Positions 40,101-49,362 of a DNA stretch of 60,513 nucleotides are shown here, one piece after another. The stretch's first letter is position 1, and every line of letters starts with the position of its first letter. The position numbers and the translations under genes were made by a program. The stretch lies in assembly GCF_002086515.1 (NCBI RefSeq), contig NZ_MVHH01000025.1:1-60513 (forward strand), written 5' to 3'. The notes beneath the pieces are model-generated. The model was not told the DNA's origin. It did not search any database and saw only the letters and a program-made list of their open reading frames with translations. Source of the DNA: Mycolicibacter arupensis (GTDB lineage Bacteria; Actinomycetota; Actinomycetes; Mycobacteriales; Mycobacteriaceae).

Positions 40101-42634
40101 CCAGCGGCGGCGCGGGCGGTAACGCCACCGTGAGTGCCAGCAACGGCGCTTCGGTCACCAATGGCGACGCCGCAGGCGGTACCGGCGGTGCGGGCACCGA
40201 CGGTGGAGTCGGCGGCGCGGGTGGCGCGGGCAGGATTACTGCAGACGGCCCCACCAGCACCATTACCGACGGTGCGGCTACCGGTGGTAACGGCGGTACG
40301 GCCGACGGCGCTGGCAGCGTCGGCGGCGCCGGTTCCGACGCCGACGCCGCGGCTGTTCTTGGCGGCACCGTGACAAACGGGTCCGCGACCGGCGGCGACG
40401 GTGGTAGCGCAACAGACGGCGGCGTCGGCGGCGCCGGTGGCTACTCCGCCGTCACGGCCGGGGTCGAGGGCGGCACCGGCGGCACCACCTCCGGTACCGG
40501 CCAGGGCGGCAACGGCGGCTCCGCCGACGGCGCCGGCAGCATCGGCGGCAAGGGCGGCAGCGGCAACATCCAGTCCGGCTTTGTCCGCACCGGTATCGGC
40601 GGCAACGACGGCTCGGCCAGCGGAACCGCGACCGGCGGCAACGGTGGTGACGCCACCGGAGGCGGCAAGGGCGGTACCGGCGCCACCGGCAGCGTGGTCG
40701 CCGGCGGAACCGGTGCGGTGGCCAGCGGCACCGCGAGCGGCGGTAACGGCGGTGCCGGCCTCGAAGGCGGCACCGGCGGTAATGGCAGCGCCGGCCAGGT
40801 GGGTGCCTTTGCAGCCGGGGCACTGGCCAGTGGTGACGCATCCAGCGGCAACGGTGGGGACGGCACGGGCGCCGGAAGCGTGGGCGGCAACGGCACCATC
40901 GGCAACATCCAGGCGTTCGGGCTGAACAGCCAGGCGTCGGGCACCGCGACCGGTGGCGACGGCGGCGCGGCCAGCGACGGTGGCCGCGGTGGCACCGGCG
41001 GTCAGGGCCGGATCGTGGCCAACGCCGACGGCAGCATCGCTACCGGAAGCACGGCCACGGCCGGCGACGGCGGCTCCGGACTCGGCGGCGTCAACGCCTC
41101 GGGCGCCCTGGGCGGCCAGGCCTACGTCTTCGCGGGCACCCTGGGTGACGCCGTCAGCGGCGGCAACATCACCGGCAGCACCGCGATCGGCGGAGACGCC
41201 AGCAGCTCTGTCAACGGCGGCATCGGCCAGGTCGAAGCCATCAACGGGACCATCACCAACAGCTCTGCGACCGGCAGTGACGGCGGTGCAGGTGGCCTGG
41301 GCGGCTATGCCACGGTCAGCGCCACCGATGGGGGTTCCATCTCCGGCAGCCACGCGGTCGCCGGCCAGAACGGGCTGACCGCCGTCGGCGGCAATGCGAC
41401 GGTGTCGGCCGACGGCACTGGTAGCACCGTCTCCGGCAGCACCGCCACCGGTGGTAACGCCGGGGTCGGCACCACCGGAGGTATCGGCGGTGCTGGTGGC
41501 GCGGCAAACGTGCAGACCACCAACGGTGCAGGTATCTCCAACACCACCATTTCCGGCGGTGCGGGCGGTGCCGCCACCAACGGTGGTACCGGCGGCGTGG
41601 GCGGTTTCGGTGAGGCCAAGGCAAATGGCGTCGGCAGCACGATCACCGGTACCGGCACCGCCGGTGCCGGCGGTGCCGGGAACAACGGAACGGGCGGTGC
41701 CGGCGGCGGTGGCTTCCTGGTCGTCGACGATGCCGGCGGCACGATCGGTGGCGGCAATACAGCGATCGCAATCGGCGGCTCTGGAGGTGCCGGTACCGAT
41801 GGCGGCGTCGGCGGCAACGGCTGGTTCGGCGAACTCGAGGCCAACGGCGCAGGAGGCCTCTCCTACGGCACCGCCACCGGAGGCAGCGGCGGTAACGCCA
41901 CCGGTGTCGGCAGTGTCGGCGGTGTCGGCGCCACCGGCATCATTCAAAGCGCTCGTCCCGAGGGCGGCGGAGTCGGTGGCACCGCACACGGCACCGCCAC
42001 CGGCGGCAACGGTGGCGACGCCACCGGCGGCGGCAAGGGCGGCGCCGGGGACCGCGGCAGCATCCTGGCCGGTGGAACTGGGGCCGAGTCCTCCGGTATC
42101 GCCCAAGGCGGCAACGGCGGCGACGCGAGTGCTGCCGGCGCCACCGGCGGTAAGGGCGGCTCGGCCAACTTGAGCGCCTTCAACGCGACAGCCGATGGCA
42201 CGTTGACCGCCGGCGACGGCGGTGCCGGCCTGGGCGGTGACGGCGGGCTCGGCGGCCGCGCGTGGCTGCAGGCGACCTATCCGGGCACCTCGATCACGGC
42301 GAGCACCGCAACCGGCGGTACCGGCGGTGACGGTGGCCTCAACGGTGCGGGCGGCGCCAAGGGCGGTGCCGGTGGGGCAGGCGGTTGGGGCAACGTCCAA
42401 CTGCAAGGCCCTTCCCCCACATCGGTCACCGGCAGCGCCGGCGTCGGCGGCAACGGCGGTAACGGTGGCGACGGTGGCCCGGGCGTCGGCGACGGTGCCG
42501 GCGGCAAGGGTGGCAGTGGCGGAATCGGCGGCTTCAACGGCCAGTCCGGCACCGGTGGTGACGGTGGTGATGGTGGTGTCGGCCAGCCCGGCGGTGTCAC
42601 CGGTACTGCCGGCACCAATGGGGCTAACAACTGA
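30347..42634 (+). CDS. Main part of the second giant PGRS protein, with beta-helix-like C-terminus
   Basis: First ATG in the continuing frame after the frameshift at 30293; this ATG is internal to the repeat array and has no signal peptide or good Shine-Dalgarno, so it is probably not a true start. Residues 1-2600 are GGxGGx PGRS repeats with the same roughly 222-residue modules as the first PGRS gene ([31 protein letters not shown]). Residues about 2610-4040 change character to Val/Ile/Thr/Ser-rich strands ([20 protein letters not shown] type), typical of parallel beta-helix adhesins. The C-terminus returns to Gly-rich sequence ([13 protein letters not shown]). A perfect terminator follows. 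Probable surface or secreted protein; function unknown. Confidence 0.85.
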   Translation: MAGAGGAGGDGKDGAAGAAGTALDPDGTAGGAGGAGGNGGQGGLEADGSTRAVDGVGGDGGAGGKGGAGYDAVAAGAAAGTSGGSGGVGGDGGVGGTGSTAGVHGAGGIGGKGGSGTDGADGGAGSAGTAGDPDGGVGGNGGNGGNAGVGGAGGNSGNGNHAASGSNGVAGKGGNGGVGGAGYDAASDNGAASGTAGGNGGAGGNAGVGGVQANGSRAASGAAGVGGDGGSGTDGQNGVAGTQSNPDGTAGQAGGAGGNGGQGGLNTDNTRATDGDGGNGGAGGKGGAGYEGLDGATAGAAGENGGNGGAGGAGGVGGTGTNAGLHGVGGVGGNGGSGGDGATGGNGAAGTATHVDGTAGQTGGAGGNAGKGGAGGDSGGGNTAASGSNGLAGVGGKGGVGGAGFAGVNGTTGHVDGTNGGAGGAGGDGGQGGLQVDGVTRAAQGDGGAGGAGGKGGSGLDGVAGVAAGASGTNGGAGGNGGAGGVGGQGTNNGAAGLGGVGGNGGNGGAGAAGAAGNDGTVSNVDGTAGGNGGAGGNAGKAGTGGLSGSGVQAAAGTNGAAGVGGAGGQGGKGFAGADSASAGASGANGGAGGAGGNGGLGGLQVDGSTRATTGVGGNGGAGGSGGAGYTGKAGTDASVAGATGGAGESGTNGGNGGAGGAAGTGSVAGQQGVGGKGGAGGSGGAGGKGAAGSAGTASNVDGGAGGAGGVGGNAGKGGTGGAGFGGPAANGTAGTAGVGGAGAAGGAGFAGADSTSAGASGANGGAGGAGGNGGLGGLQVDGSTRAAQGDGGAGGVGGKGGAGYNAVTAGAPAGTSGTNGGVGGNGGVGGSGTNAGAHGAGGVGGNGGSGTDGANGVAGTTGTAEDRTGTAGGNGGKGGNAGAGGAGGSSGGGNFAASGTNGTAGKGGNGGAGGAGYDAASDVTAAAGTSGGNGGVGGNAGLGGQQVGGGRAADGTAGVGGNGGDGKTGAAGTAGTAADPDGTAGGTGGAGGNGGVGGLQADGSTHAATGTGGDGGAGGKGGAGYDAASDSGAAAGTSGGTGGAGGNGGVGGTGSVAGVDGAGGVGGNGGSGSDGANGSIGQAGTASEPDGGSGGNGGNGGNAGAGGAGGLAGGTGAQAAGGLNGGAGKGGNGGAGGAGYDAASDSGAAAGTSGGNGGIGGNAGLGGQLVGGGRGDDGTAGVGGNGGDGKTGAAGTAGTAGDPDGTAGGQGGSGGNGGVGGLQVDGSTHAATGTGGDGGAGGKGGAGYDAASDSGAAAGTSGGKGGAGGNGGAGGAGYDAASDATAAAGTSGGQGGVGGNAGHGGQLVGGGHGDDGAAGVGGNGGDGKTGATGSDSSTAGVDGGNGGTGGAGGNGGLGGFEVNGTDRANSGNGGAGGAGGAGGDGYSGQSSTTAGVDGESGTSGGLGGDGGQGGSGFVAGAGGSGGLGGDGGNAGDGYTAEVGSGNSGTDGGNAGTGGAGGKGGEGGASATGTAGNGGNAGSGGNAGTAGNGGDGAGGSGGNTAGSGGKGGNGADGGAAGSIGLAGAGAGGSNGAAGTAGADSDGGNGGAGADGSGFAADGVTGQAGGQGGAGGTGGAHNNGGTGGTGGAGAEGAAGTSGVGAGASATTAGGTGGAGGAGGAGGDGGAVSGVSGNGGEGGAGGKGGAGGSGVDGAAGIDNSGNTGVAGGKGGNAGNATVGGNGGAGGAGGAAGAAGGGGSGSHGAGGEGGAGGTGGNAGNGGNGGDGGDGDGASSIAAGKGGDGGTGGLVGRGGFGGAGGDNGDGTNAASGSQGAVGLGGDGGNGGDGGDGVGQLPDGTGQAGAAGGNGGDTALFGQNIYNNPLKPAGNGGIGGNGGAGAAGADNAAGDGFAGGAGGAGGNGGNGGYQNGHGGNTTGAGGAGGKGGTGGEGGAATGVTGNGGDGGAGGAGGIGGWAGSAENPGSLSDGYDHTVVGGNAGNGGEGGIGGAGGESNAGTGGVGGAGGDGGEAGRGGWGSLQGTDGGNGGVGGNGGNGGEGGAGVIGGAGGAAGDGGTGGTGGHGGYGSTGFDAGDGGLGGAAGNGGVGGAGGQGVDAASGGVGGAGGNGGLGGRGGTAGNPGSVAGAPGRDGGIGGVAGNGGNAGAGGAGAGDAADGANGHGGDGGLGGRGGQAAAGAGTDANGNGYDGGNGGAGGAGGAGGQGIGGVGGGNGGRGGQGGQGLNGAGGASAPAGSGLDGGKGGNGGDGGAAGQGGTGTDGGQDGTVGAGGWAGSGGAGGKGADGTATADAGNGGAGGNGGAAGAGNNVNPDASDYNPGKAGNGGVGGAGGNQGAGTAAGNGGAGGNGGNATGGAAGIGGTGGAGGTGSTSNGGSGGAGGNGGDAGPTPSGTGPGVNGIAGGAGGAGGAGGNGIGGGTGGKGGTGGAGSDGTNGADAVTPGATGGNGGNAGAGGTGGAGGKGGTGLSGSAGGQGGNGGTGGTGGKGGDGGDGADGGTGLLAGNGGNGGNGGTGLGGAAGAGGTGGTTGTSGTVGAAGTGGAGGNGGDGGDASGLIGGIPQSGGSGGNGGNGGTGASGGTGGVGGTGAAVGAGAFGGDGGIGGLGYQGSGDIGYGGGGGGGGGGAYVGGTGSTSGSTVTGGKGGDGANGTVSGPGAPGLTGGVATLVIDGTVENVEITGGNATADYAGGAANVIVDATSTITGGSITGGNAGSGGAGGDATLAATNGAEIIGSSVTGGNGGDSYAGGAAVINADGAGVTVTDVTLVGGNAGNGGEGGSATVNADSGASVAGTQVTGGNGGDGGAGGSATVYATDGSTVEDSSATGGNASATAAGGDASITADSGSTVTNSHVEGGNGGGNGGGGGEDFARGMFSLFSIESVDGTDGVGGTATISATNGGVVTDAYAYGGAGGIGTDGGVGGAGGAAVVSADGTGSTATGSAYGGAGGAGTGGTGGAGGRGAVEATGENSSASGTGTGGNGGDGIDGGQGGAGAEGSTNSTAYGSATGDSFGGNGGTATGENSVGGDGSGGWVQAGYGGPVGGIATGDATGGDGGSASGGGTGGNGGMAVVLSNGVGAEAHGSAFGARGGDGVDGGVGGDSRTAGTGQVAATADGSYASGTGKGGDAGDGIGVGNTGGGGSTGWLQASGVDSKVTGTATGGAGGDGHDGLVGAGGGRGSLQAIGEGAQILNSHAHGGDGGAGYVTSAASGGTANFLVYDDATVSNVTATGGNGTDGFAGGLVKVEVHGSGSSVADTTLAGGKAGLGGAGGSATVTATAGGSVEDSSLIGGAAGSGTSGGAGGNATVSASNGASVTNGDAAGGTGGAGTDGGVGGAGGAGRITADGPTSTITDGAATGGNGGTADGAGSVGGAGSDADAAAVLGGTVTNGSATGGDGGSATDGGVGGAGGYSAVTAGVEGGTGGTTSGTGQGGNGGSADGAGSIGGKGGSGNIQSGFVRTGIGGNDGSASGTATGGNGGDATGGGKGGTGATGSVVAGGTGAVASGTASGGNGGAGLEGGTGGNGSAGQVGAFAAGALASGDASSGNGGDGTGAGSVGGNGTIGNIQAFGLNSQASGTATGGDGGAASDGGRGGTGGQGRIVANADGSIATGSTATAGDGGSGLGGVNASGALGGQAYVFAGTLGDAVSGGNITGSTAIGGDASSSVNGGIGQVEAINGTITNSSATGSDGGAGGLGGYATVSATDGGSISGSHAVAGQNGLTAVGGNATVSADGTGSTVSGSTATGGNAGVGTTGGIGGAGGAANVQTTNGAGISNTTISGGAGGAATNGGTGGVGGFGEAKANGVGSTITGTGTAGAGGAGNNGTGGAGGGGFLVVDDAGGTIGGGNTAIAIGGSGGAGTDGGVGGNGWFGELEANGAGGLSYGTATGGSGGNATGVGSVGGVGATGIIQSARPEGGGVGGTAHGTATGGNGGDATGGGKGGAGDRGSILAGGTGAESSGIAQGGNGGDASAAGATGGKGGSANLSAFNATADGTLTAGDGGAGLGGDGGLGGRAWLQATYPGTSITASTATGGTGGDGGLNGAGGAKGGAGGAGGWGNVQLQGPSPTSVTGSAGVGGNGGNGGDGGPGVGDGAGGKGGSGGIGGFNGQSGTGGDGGDGGVGQPGGVTGTAGTNGANN
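38190..42600 (+). other. Beta-strand repeat domain of the second PGRS protein
   Basis: Following a Gly10 stretch (near 38065) the protein becomes a roughly 1470-residue array of short strand-like units: [73 protein letters not shown] and many more. The pattern is alternating hydrophobic/polar residues plus a GG turn, about 19-40 residues per unit. This resembles beta-solenoid (parallel beta-helix) passenger domains of adhesins. Codons here are strongly GGC-biased. No homologous region occurs in the first PGRS gene. Confidence 0.7.
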
Positions 42635-42653
42635 TAGCTACCCGCACCTAGGC

Positions 42654-42692
42654 GAGGATGCCCCGCACACGCAAGGTGTGCGGGGCATCCTC
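42654..42692. terminator. Perfect 17-bp terminator hairpin between PGRS2 and gtrA
   Basis: Bases 42654-42670 pair perfectly with 42676-42692 around the five-base loop GCAAG. It lies 20 bp after the PGRS stop and just beyond the 3' end of gtrA, so it probably terminates both convergent transcripts. Confidence 0.88.
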
Positions 42693-42755
42693 GTCTTCTG
42701 GCTCAGGCCAGATCCCTAGCCGCAATGCGCCGGCATTCGCCGCGACTACGGCCGC

Positions 42756-43166
42756 TCAGCGTGTCCGGAAGATCAGCGTGCGCTGCACCACGAAGTTGAT
42801 CACCGTCGCGGTGCCCTGGGCGATCACGAACGCCACCGGCAGCGCCCACCGCTGGTAATCCAGCAACGCCAGGCAGGCATGGTTGATCCCCACCTGCACC
42901 CCGAACGTCAGCGCGTAGAGCGCCATCACCGCGACGAATCGGCCGGCGTGGGCCGAGGACTGGAAGGTCCACCTGCGGTTGATCAGGTAGGCGGTGGTGG
43001 TGCCCGCGACGAAGCTGCACGCCTTGGCCGCGTCGACGGGCATTCCGGCGCCCAGATAGAGCACCAAGTACAGCCCGAAGTCCACCACCGCAGACAGGGC
43101 GCCAGTGATCAGGAAACGCCACACCTGGGTCGACAGGCGCAACGGAGTGTTGGGCGTTTGGTCCAC
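42756..43166 (-). CDS. GtrA-family membrane protein (Rv3789 orthologue)
   Basis: 136 residues with four predicted TM helices (about 17-38, 45-66, 80-102, 108-128) and the GtrA signature ([38 protein letters not shown]). In M. tuberculosis Rv3789 lies immediately upstream of dprE1. It has been proposed to flip decaprenyl-phosphoryl-arabinose or to act as a partner of AftA. Here it is still on the dprE1 strand but is separated from dprE1 by the two giant PGRS genes on the opposite strand, so it can no longer share their transcript. It is divergent from the third PGRS-type gene. Confidence 0.9.
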   Translation of the reverse strand: MDQTPNTPLRLSTQVWRFLITGALSAVVDFGLYLVLYLGAGMPVDAAKACSFVAGTTTAYLINRRWTFQSSAHAGRFVAVMALYALTFGVQVGINHACLALLDYQRWALPVAFVIAQGTATVINFVVQRTLIFRTR

Positions 43167-43483
43167 CCGGGCAGCTTAAGCACGCCCGTGTCCGCCGCCG
43201 CGAACCAGTTACGGGAAGCCTGCGCGGTACTAATAAAAATCACAGTGAAGTCGGCCGGGCGAGATTGCGCCAGGCTGGCGGGTGGCAGGCCGGTGGTGCA
43301 GCAAACTTCCTGGTCCGGGCGCGGACCACCAGTTCAAACGCCGGCCATCCACCCGGCCGCGAGCCTTCTCAGGAAATTAACGAAATTGCTTGGAAACCGC
43401 TCACAGGTTCTGTTACCTTAACGACGGCTAAGTTAATTACGCCGCCGTCAACCGTGAACAGTCAAACGATCTGAGGGGAATCT
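43167..43483. promoter_or_regulatory. Divergent promoter region between gtrA and the third PGRS-type gene
   Basis: No gene is seen in 317 bp. The stretch near 43225-43245 and 43370-43445 is AT-richer. An extended -10 motif TGTTACCTT (43411-43419) lies 65 bp before the ATG at 43484, mirroring the two giant PGRS genes. A Shine-Dalgarno GAGGGGAA precedes the ATG. GACGGC/GCCGTC (around 43424 and 43443) could pair. Confidence 0.5.
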
Positions 43484-45862
43484 ATGTCTGACCGCTTCGC
43501 CGGCAAGGGCAACAAGCGCAAGATCAACCGTTTCGTCGGGGCCACCAGCGCTGTGGGCGCTTTTCTTGCCGTGAGCATGACGCCGCTGACCGCGGCGCCG
43601 GCGAGTGCTGACCTCGAGGACCTCGACTTCGGCGACCTGTTCAGCTGGATGGTGCCAGCCTCTTCGGACTCGTCGTCGTTTGACTGGAGCAGCTTCGCCA
43701 CGCTGTTCGACGCCGACCTGCCCGGCTCGGCCGCGGTCAGCCCGATCGACAGCCTCAACGCCTTGGTGGCCAACACCCTCAACGCTGTCATCTACCAGCC
43801 GATCTACACCATCAACCAGTTCCTGATCAACGACCTGGGTCTGCAGATCAACGGTGTCTTCGACAACGGCGACAACGCCTTCGTCAGCATCAACGGTGAC
43901 GGTGACCTGGTCTACAACGCGGCGACCAACGGTGGCTTCCTGTTCGGTGACGGTGGCACGGGTGCGTTCGTCAACGCCGACGGTGAGGTGCTCGGTGCCG
44001 GTGGCACGGTGCTGCTCGACGGCGACGACAACGTGGTGACGCTGGCCGGTATCGAAAACGGCCTCTACTCGTTCGCATCGACTGACTTCAACCTCAACGG
44101 CGCCAACGCCGGCCTGATCGGCAACGGTGGCGACGGCGGCAGCTTCTTCGGCCTCGGTGGTGACGGTGGCGCCGGTGGCTTCTTGATGGGCAACGGTGGC
44201 GCCGGCGGTCAGGGCGGCATCGGTGACATCGGCCTCGTCGGCTTCGCCGGTGGCGACGGTGGCGACGGTGGCTTCTTCCTCGGTAACGGCGGCGTCGGCG
44301 GTATCGGTGGTACCGGCGGCACCGGCGCGGCTGGCACGGATGGCACCGCGAATGCGGCCGCGACCGCGGGCCTCGCCGCCGGCAACGGCGGTGCGGGTGG
44401 CAACGGTGGTGTGGCCGGCCTGTTCGGCAACTCCGGTGCCGGTGGCGCCGGCGGCGTCGGTGGTACCGGCGGTGCCGGTGGTGCTGGCGTCGCGGGTGCC
44501 GACAGCCTTGACGGCAACGGCGGCAACGGCGCTGTCGGTGGCGCGGCAGGTGCGGGTGGCATTGGCGGCAACGGCGGTGCCGGTGGCTTCTTCGGTGTGC
44601 ACACCACGGGTGCCGCGGGTAACGGCGGCGCTGGCGGCGTCGGTGGTGCAGGTGGCGCCGGTGGCGAAGGTGTGACGGGCCTGGCCGGTACCTTCGCCGA
44701 CGACGGCGACGGTAACGGCGGTACCGGCGGCAACGGCGGCAACGGCGCAATCGGCGGTGCGGGTGGCGTCGGTGGCGCGGCCGGTGTCGGTTCTGTGCCC
44801 GGTGTGGTGGGTGTTGACGGCAACGGCGGCGTCGGTGGTGCCGGCGGCAACGGTGGAGACGGCGGCGTCGGCGCCGTCGGCCTGGCCGATGCAGACGGTG
44901 GCAACGGCGGCCTCGGCGGTAACGGTGGTGCCGGTGCGGCCGGTGGCGCCGCTGGTGGCGCAACCGGTAACGCCGGTGCCGCGGGCGTCGACGGCAATGG
45001 TGGCGATGGCGGCGCCGGTGGAAACGGCTTTGCCGGCCCGGCCGGCGAAGACGGCGAGACCGATGGCGCTGATGGCACCGACGGTGTCGCCGGTGGCAAT
45101 GCGGGCAACGGTGGCGGTGGCGGTCAGGGCGGCGGCCAGGCCGGCAACGGCGGTAACGGCGGCGTCGGTGGCGTCGGCGGTGCCGGTGGTGCCGGTGGTG
45201 CCGGCGCAGCCGGGTCGGAGGGCTCCGGTGGCAACGGTGGCAATGGTGCAGCCGGTGGCCAGGGCGGTGTCGGCGGCGCAGCCGGTGCCGGTGCCGTAGA
45301 CGGTAACGACGGCAACGTCGGTGCTGACGGCAACGGCGGCGTTGGCGGTGCCGGTGGGGCTGGCGGCGACGGGACGGACGGCACTGACGGTGAGACCGAC
45401 GGCGCTGAAGGTGGGGCTGGCGTTGCAGGCGGCAACGGCGGTACCGGTGGCGCCGGTGGTGAGAGCGGCGGTGCGACCGGTCTCGGCGGCGACGGCGGTG
45501 CCGGTGGCAACGCCGGTGCCGGCGGCAACGGCGGCAACGGTGCGGACGGCGCCGAGGGCGACATTGGTGAGCCCGGTGGCGACGGCGGCAACGGTGGCAA
45601 CGGTGCCGGAGGCGGCGTCGGCGGTGCCGGCGGCACTGCCGGGACCGGCGGGACTGACGGTGTCGACGGCAACGGTGGCAGCGGTGGCAACGGCGGCGAC
45701 GGCGGCAACGGAGCCGACGGCTTTGGAGCCCCGGGTGGTGTCGGCGGCACGGGCGGCACGGGTGCCGGTGGCGGCGCCGCCGGTGGCGGAACCGGTACGC
45801 CGGGTACAAACGGTGGCAACGGCCAGAACGGCGCCAACGGTCAGCAGATCGGTCTGCCGTAG
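43484..45862 (+). CDS. Third secreted Gly-rich PGRS-type protein
   Basis: 792 residues. Residues 1-42 form a basic/hydrophobic signal segment ([20 protein letters not shown], then APASA before Asp43). A non-PE region (43-205) contains the family motif [24 protein letters not shown] and short beta-type [17 protein letters not shown] and [11 protein letters not shown] elements. From about 206 to 785 the protein is a GGxGGx PGRS array whose codons are mostly GGC/GGT in a mixed pattern, ending [10 protein letters not shown]. It is much shorter than its paralogues. It has a strong Shine-Dalgarno, its own extended -10 promoter and a perfect terminator, so it is likely monocistronic and exported. 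Function unknown. Confidence 0.9.
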   Translation: MSDRFAGKGNKRKINRFVGATSAVGAFLAVSMTPLTAAPASADLEDLDFGDLFSWMVPASSDSSSFDWSSFATLFDADLPGSAAVSPIDSLNALVANTLNAVIYQPIYTINQFLINDLGLQINGVFDNGDNAFVSINGDGDLVYNAATNGGFLFGDGGTGAFVNADGEVLGAGGTVLLDGDDNVVTLAGIENGLYSFASTDFNLNGANAGLIGNGGDGGSFFGLGGDGGAGGFLMGNGGAGGQGGIGDIGLVGFAGGDGGDGGFFLGNGGVGGIGGTGGTGAAGTDGTANAAATAGLAAGNGGAGGNGGVAGLFGNSGAGGAGGVGGTGGAGGAGVAGADSLDGNGGNGAVGGAAGAGGIGGNGGAGGFFGVHTTGAAGNGGAGGVGGAGGAGGEGVTGLAGTFADDGDGNGGTGGNGGNGAIGGAGGVGGAAGVGSVPGVVGVDGNGGVGGAGGNGGDGGVGAVGLADADGGNGGLGGNGGAGAAGGAAGGATGNAGAAGVDGNGGDGGAGGNGFAGPAGEDGETDGADGTDGVAGGNAGNGGGGGQGGGQAGNGGNGGVGGVGGAGGAGGAGAAGSEGSGGNGGNGAAGGQGGVGGAAGAGAVDGNDGNVGADGNGGVGGAGGAGGDGTDGTDGETDGAEGGAGVAGGNGGTGGAGGESGGATGLGGDGGAGGNAGAGGNGGNGADGAEGDIGEPGGDGGNGGNGAGGGVGGAGGTAGTGGTDGVDGNGGSGGNGGDGGNGADGFGAPGGVGGTGGTGAGGGAAGGGTGTPGTNGGNGQNGANGQQIGLP

Positions 45863-45876
45863 TAGTTCGGAAACTG

Positions 45877-45918
45877 CAAAAGAAACGCCCCGCACATTTG
45901 TGCGGGGCGTTTCTTTTG
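45877..45918. terminator. Bidirectional-type terminator after the third PGRS-type gene
   Basis: Twenty bases (45877-45896) are the exact complement of 45899-45918. The GC core CGCCCCGCAC is flanked by A-rich and T-rich arms (TTTCTTTTG). It begins 15 bp after the stop codon, and the T-tract on either strand gives classical terminator features. Confidence 0.9.
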
Positions 45919-46105
45919 TGACGGCAGCACTGTGCGGGCGAGCCGTGACCGTGCAATGCGAAATCTAGGAGCGCCCAGAATGTCTCGACACCGCAATGCC
46001 CGGTTAGTCGTTTGACTGAAAAGCCCTGCGTAGGATCGCACTGGCCGCCCGCAACAAATTCGCATCAGGCCGGCATCCGCGCTCGAATATCGGCTTGCAC
46101 TGCAA

Positions 46106-46111
46106 TACAAT
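46106..46111 (+). promoter_or_regulatory. -10 element (TACAAT) for a leaderless start at 46120
   Basis: TACAAT ends eight bases before the ATG at 46120 and no Shine-Dalgarno is present, which suggests transcription begins at or within a base or two of the start codon. A poor -35 candidate (TCGAAT, 46083-46088) lies 17 bp upstream. Confidence 0.5.
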
Positions 46112-46119
46112 TTGTCGCT

Positions 46120-46782
46120 ATGTGGACAGTGTCGAGCGGCCATCCCCGCGTCTTTCTCAGTGTTGCGACGGCAGGTATGGTCGCGCTGGCGGCCAGCGGG
46201 GCCGCGGTCACGCCCGACGCGATTCCTGCCGTTGCTGCCCCGTCCGCGACGGTCCTCGCCCCGGTCGACCTCACGGCGTTGTCCGCCGACTCCAGCTTGA
46301 TGGACATCATCGGTTCGCTGACCGGGCTGAATTTCATCATCCCGTTTCTGAACAGTCCCGATTCTCCGCTGTTCCCGTTCGTCACCGCGTTCGAGACCCT
46401 AGGCCAGGCTCTCTTCGTCATTCCGGTGACTGTCGCAGTCGGCGCCCCGTTACTGCTGCTCACCGAAGGGGTCGAGGGCGTCCAGGGCCTCTTCGCCGAG
46501 TTGGGCGGAATATTCGGAGTGGTGCAGGACGCGTTCGACAACATCATGGATTGGTACGCGACGCATAACTGGTTGACGGGGGCGTTGCTTGACCCCGGTT
46601 CCAGTGCGGCGGTCGACCTCGCGGGCTGGGCCGACATGTTCCTTGGCGCTGGTGCGCAGGACCTCGTCCCGCCGGCCGATCTCGACGCGGTGTTTCCCGC
46701 CGACACTGTCGATGCCGGGGCCGTTGCGGACGGCTTCGAGGCCGTGCTGGCCGATTTCGGCCTCGCCGACCTGATCGGCTGA
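46120..46782 (+). CDS. Secreted or membrane-associated hydrophobic protein, unknown
   Basis: 220 residues from ATG 46120, chosen over an upstream in-frame ATG at 46012 because the signal-like segment (HPRVFLSVATAGMVALAASGA, then AVAA) starts here. The mature part is rich in Leu, Phe, Ala and Val and in acidic residues, with FETLGQALFVIPVTVAVGAPLLLL, VEGVQGLFAELGGIFGVV and LVPPADLDAVFPADTVDAG. It resembles the helical region of mycobacterial PE/PPE-linked or GjpA-like secreted proteins only in composition; no family is recognised. It is convergent with wzm, with 16 bp between the stops. Confidence 0.75.
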   Translation: MWTVSSGHPRVFLSVATAGMVALAASGAAVTPDAIPAVAAPSATVLAPVDLTALSADSSLMDIIGSLTGLNFIIPFLNSPDSPLFPFVTAFETLGQALFVIPVTVAVGAPLLLLTEGVEGVQGLFAELGGIFGVVQDAFDNIMDWYATHNWLTGALLDPGSSAAVDLAGWADMFLGAGAQDLVPPADLDAVFPADTVDAGAVADGFEAVLADFGLADLIG

Positions 46783-46798
46783 GGCCGCACCCGGACGC

Positions 46799-47629
46799 CT
46801 ATACCCAGTACGCGACCCGCGCCCGGTACTGACGCAGCACCAGGGCGGCCACCACCCAGCCGATCACGGTCAGCACCAGCACCACGGCCCAGTGCCGCAG
46901 CTCCTGGTGTGCTCCCAGCAGTGGCGCCCGCACGATGTCCAGATAGTGCATCAGCGGGTTGAATTCGACCACGGTCGTCCAGCGCGATGCGCCCTGTGCG
47001 CGCAGCGTGTCGTAGTTCCAGATGATCGGCGTCATCAGGAACAGCAGCTGCACCACCGAGAACAGCAGCGGGGCGATATCGCGGTAGCGGGTGGACAGAA
47101 TGCCGAAGCACAGCGACACCCAGACGCAGTTCAGCGCGATCAGGGCCAATGCCGGAATCACCGAAAGATCCGCCCAAGACCAGTGTTTGGGGAAGATCAG
47201 CGCTATCGGCAGATAGATCACGATGTTGTGCGCAAACAAGATCATCTGGCGCCACACCAGCCGGTAGACGTGCACACTCAGCGGCGTCGGCAGCTGCTTG
47301 ATCAATCCCTCGTTGGCGACGAACACGTCCGCGCCCTCCAGGATCGCGGCGTTGAGCAGGTTCCACACGATCAGCCCCAGCGTCACATAGGGCAGGTGCA
47401 CCGCGAGGTCGAGGTGGAACAGCTTCGAGTACAGCCCACCCATCGCCACGGCCGTGGTGGCGGTGCCGATGGTGATCCAGAACGGGCCCAGCACGCTGCG
47501 CCGGTAGCGCTGCTTGATGTCTTGCCAGCCCAGGTGCAGCCACAGCTCGTGGCGCCGGAACCCGTCCACCAGATCCGCCGCCGCCCGCGCAAAGGTTTTG
47601 GACTGCGTGGCAACGTCGTCGAAACTCAT
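46799..47629 (-). CDS. wzm: Galactan exporter permease Wzm (Rv3783 orthologue)
   Basis: 276-residue ABC-2 type permease with six TM helices. It pairs with Wzt to move lipid-linked galactan across the inner membrane. The ATG at 47627-47629 (MSFDDVATQSKTFARAAADLVDGF) overlaps the glfT1 stop (ATGA), so the much longer upstream frame is rejected. The motif WQDIKQRYRRSVLGPFWITIG, with KQRYRRS before the first TM helix, is typical of polysaccharide ABC-2 permeases. M. tuberculosis Rv3783 has 280 residues. It is the last gene in the five-gene minus-strand group. Confidence 0.93.
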   Translation of the reverse strand: MSFDDVATQSKTFARAAADLVDGFRRHELWLHLGWQDIKQRYRRSVLGPFWITIGTATTAVAMGGLYSKLFHLDLAVHLPYVTLGLIVWNLLNAAILEGADVFVANEGLIKQLPTPLSVHVYRLVWRQMILFAHNIVIYLPIALIFPKHWSWADLSVIPALALIALNCVWVSLCFGILSTRYRDIAPLLFSVVQLLFLMTPIIWNYDTLRAQGASRWTTVVEFNPLMHYLDIVRAPLLGAHQELRHWAVVLVLTVIGWVVAALVLRQYRARVAYWV

Positions 47630-48537
47630 TGCTGCCCCTCTGGTTTGGCGAACTGTTCCCGACGGCCCTGCCGGCGTAGCCGGGCCCACGCGATCAAGCC
47701 GGCCGGATCGCGGCGCGACACCAGGAAGAACCACCCGAATCGCAGCCATTCCTGGACCAGTAGCCGGCGCATGCCGGGCTGGGCCATCAGGTAGCCGCGG
47801 TTGCGATAGGTGTAAAAGCGTTTGACGGCGCTGTCCGGGTATTGAGCGTGCATCCGGCCGCCCAGGATCGGCTTGAACTCCTCGGAACCGCACGGGTGCA
47901 GGTATGCGGCGTTCAGGCACGTCCCGAACGCCAGACCGGACCGGGCCAGTCGGCGGTGCACCTCCACCTCGTCGCCGCGCATGAACAACCGCAGGTCGGG
48001 AACACCGACCGCCTCCAGTGCGTCAGCGGTGAACAAGGCCCCATTGAACAGGGATGCGATCCCCGGCAGAAGATCCTCCCCGGTTGCGCCAGTGCGTAAT
48101 TCGCTGACCTCGCGACGCCACACCAGGCCGCGCCGTAGCGGAAATGCCAGTCGTGACGGGTCATCGATATTGCACACCATCGGCGATACCTCGGCCAGCT
48201 GGTGCTTGGTGGCGCAATCCAGCAGCGCCGACAGCACCCGGGCGTCCGCCGGGCGCCCGTCGTCGTCGGCGAGCCAGACCCAGTCCGCGCCCGCCGCCAG
48301 GGCATGCAGGATGCCCAGCGCGAAACCGCCTCCGCCGCCCAGGTTTCGCCGTGATCCCAGATACGTCGACGGTATCGGTTGCGCGGCAACCAATTCGGCT
48401 ACCGCGGAATCGTTGTCGTTATCCACCGCGATCACGTGGTCGGGAGTTCGGGTCTGGCTGGTCAGCGCCGCGAGCGACTCGGCCAGCAGCTGCGGCCGTC
48501 GGTGGGTCACGACGACGGCGTAGACGGTTTCGGTCAC
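47626..48537 (-). CDS. glfT1: Galactofuranosyltransferase GlfT1 (Rv3782 orthologue)
   Basis: GT2-family glycosyltransferase that transfers the first galactofuranose residues from UDP-Galf onto the decaprenyl-PP-GlcNAc-Rha acceptor at the cytoplasmic face. 303 residues (M. tuberculosis 304). The nucleotide-binding start is VYAVVVTHRRPQLLAESL; the metal-binding acidic motif is WLADDDGRP (about residue 93); FMRGDEVEVHRRL follows near 186. The start is GTG at 48535-48537 overlapping the wzt stop (GTGA), and the stop overlaps the wzm ATG. Confidence 0.94.
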   Translation of the reverse strand: MTETVYAVVVTHRRPQLLAESLAALTSQTRTPDHVIAVDNDNDSAVAELVAAQPIPSTYLGSRRNLGGGGGFALGILHALAAGADWVWLADDDGRPADARVLSALLDCATKHQLAEVSPMVCNIDDPSRLAFPLRRGLVWRREVSELRTGATGEDLLPGIASLFNGALFTADALEAVGVPDLRLFMRGDEVEVHRRLARSGLAFGTCLNAAYLHPCGSEEFKPILGGRMHAQYPDSAVKRFYTYRNRGYLMAQPGMRRLLVQEWLRFGWFFLVSRRDPAGLIAWARLRRQGRREQFAKPEGQQ

Positions 48538-49343
48538 GCCTGTTCCCCGGCCTGGGTCTCGGCCAGCACCTCACGCACGTGCCGGGCGGCGTCGGGACCC
48601 TCGTAGGCGCCGACCACCTCCTCGATGCCGCCGGTCATCCGGATGGTGCCGTGGTCGATCCACATCGCCGTCTTGCACAGTCGCGCGAGGAATTCGTTGG
48701 AGTGGCTGGCGAAGACCAGGATCCCGGACCGCTCCACCAGCTTCTGCAGGCGGCTCTGCGCCTTCTTCAAGAACTCGGCGTCCACGGCGCCGATACCCTC
48801 ATCGAGCAGCAGGATCTCCGGGTCGATGCTGGTGACCACACCCATGGCCAACCGCACCCGCATACCGGTGGAGTAGGTGCGCAGCGGCATCGCCAGGTAG
48901 TCGCCCAGTTCGGTGAACTCGGCGATCTCGTCGACCTTGGCGGCCATTTGCTTGCGGGTCTGTCCAAGGAACAGTCCGCGGATGATGATGTTCTCAAAAC
49001 CCGAGATCTCCGGGTCCATGCCCACGCCCAGGTCGAACACCGGCGCAACTCGGCCGACCACCGACGCCGAACCCCGAGTCGGCTCGTAAATCCCCGAAAG
49101 TAGCCGCAGCAGTGTCGATTTGCCGGCGCCGTTGTGCCCGACCAGGCCAACGCGGTCGCCGAGCGACAGCGACATGGTGATGTCGCGCAGTGCCTCGATC
49201 ACCACCACGTTGGAGTTGTTGCGGCCGATCGCGCCGCCGGCCTTGCCGAGGAAGGCCTTCTTCAGCGAGCGTGACTTGGCGTCGAAGATCGGGAACTCGA
49301 CCCAGGCGTCGCGGGTCTGGATACGGGGTTCGTTGGCAGACAC
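48534..49343 (-). CDS. wzt: Galactan exporter ATPase Wzt (Rv3781 orthologue)
   Basis: ABC ATPase of the polysaccharide-export type. From the GTG at 49341-49343 it has 269 residues (M. tuberculosis 273), beginning near IQTRDAWVEFPIFDAKSRSLKK; an upstream ATG at 49409 would overlap the bpa coding region by 47 bases. Walker A is GHNGAGKST, the signature is YSTGMRVRLA, Walker B is EILLLDEGIGAVD and the switch is ASHS. A SRSLKKAFLGKAGG segment precedes the Walker A. The GTG sits 19 bases after the bpa stop with an AAGCGGAA leader. Works with Wzm. Confidence 0.93.
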   Translation of the reverse strand: MSANEPRIQTRDAWVEFPIFDAKSRSLKKAFLGKAGGAIGRNNSNVVVIEALRDITMSLSLGDRVGLVGHNGAGKSTLLRLLSGIYEPTRGSASVVGRVAPVFDLGVGMDPEISGFENIIIRGLFLGQTRKQMAAKVDEIAEFTELGDYLAMPLRTYSTGMRVRLAMGVVTSIDPEILLLDEGIGAVDAEFLKKAQSRLQKLVERSGILVFASHSNEFLARLCKTAMWIDHGTIRMTGGIEEVVGAYEGPDAARHVREVLAETQAGEQA

Positions 49344-49362
49344 GGTGATTCCGCTTGCGAGC

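Noticed and set aside
45980..46015. Eleven-codon frame MSRHRNARLVV after TAGGAG, like a PGRS gene start
   Set aside because: It ends after 11 codons and lacks the signal segment; it could be a decayed PGRS start, but the similarity is too short to claim.
46012..46119. Upstream extension of the orphan secreted protein
   Set aside because: The extra 36 residues precede a clear signal-peptide start at 46120, which has a -10 box immediately upstream.
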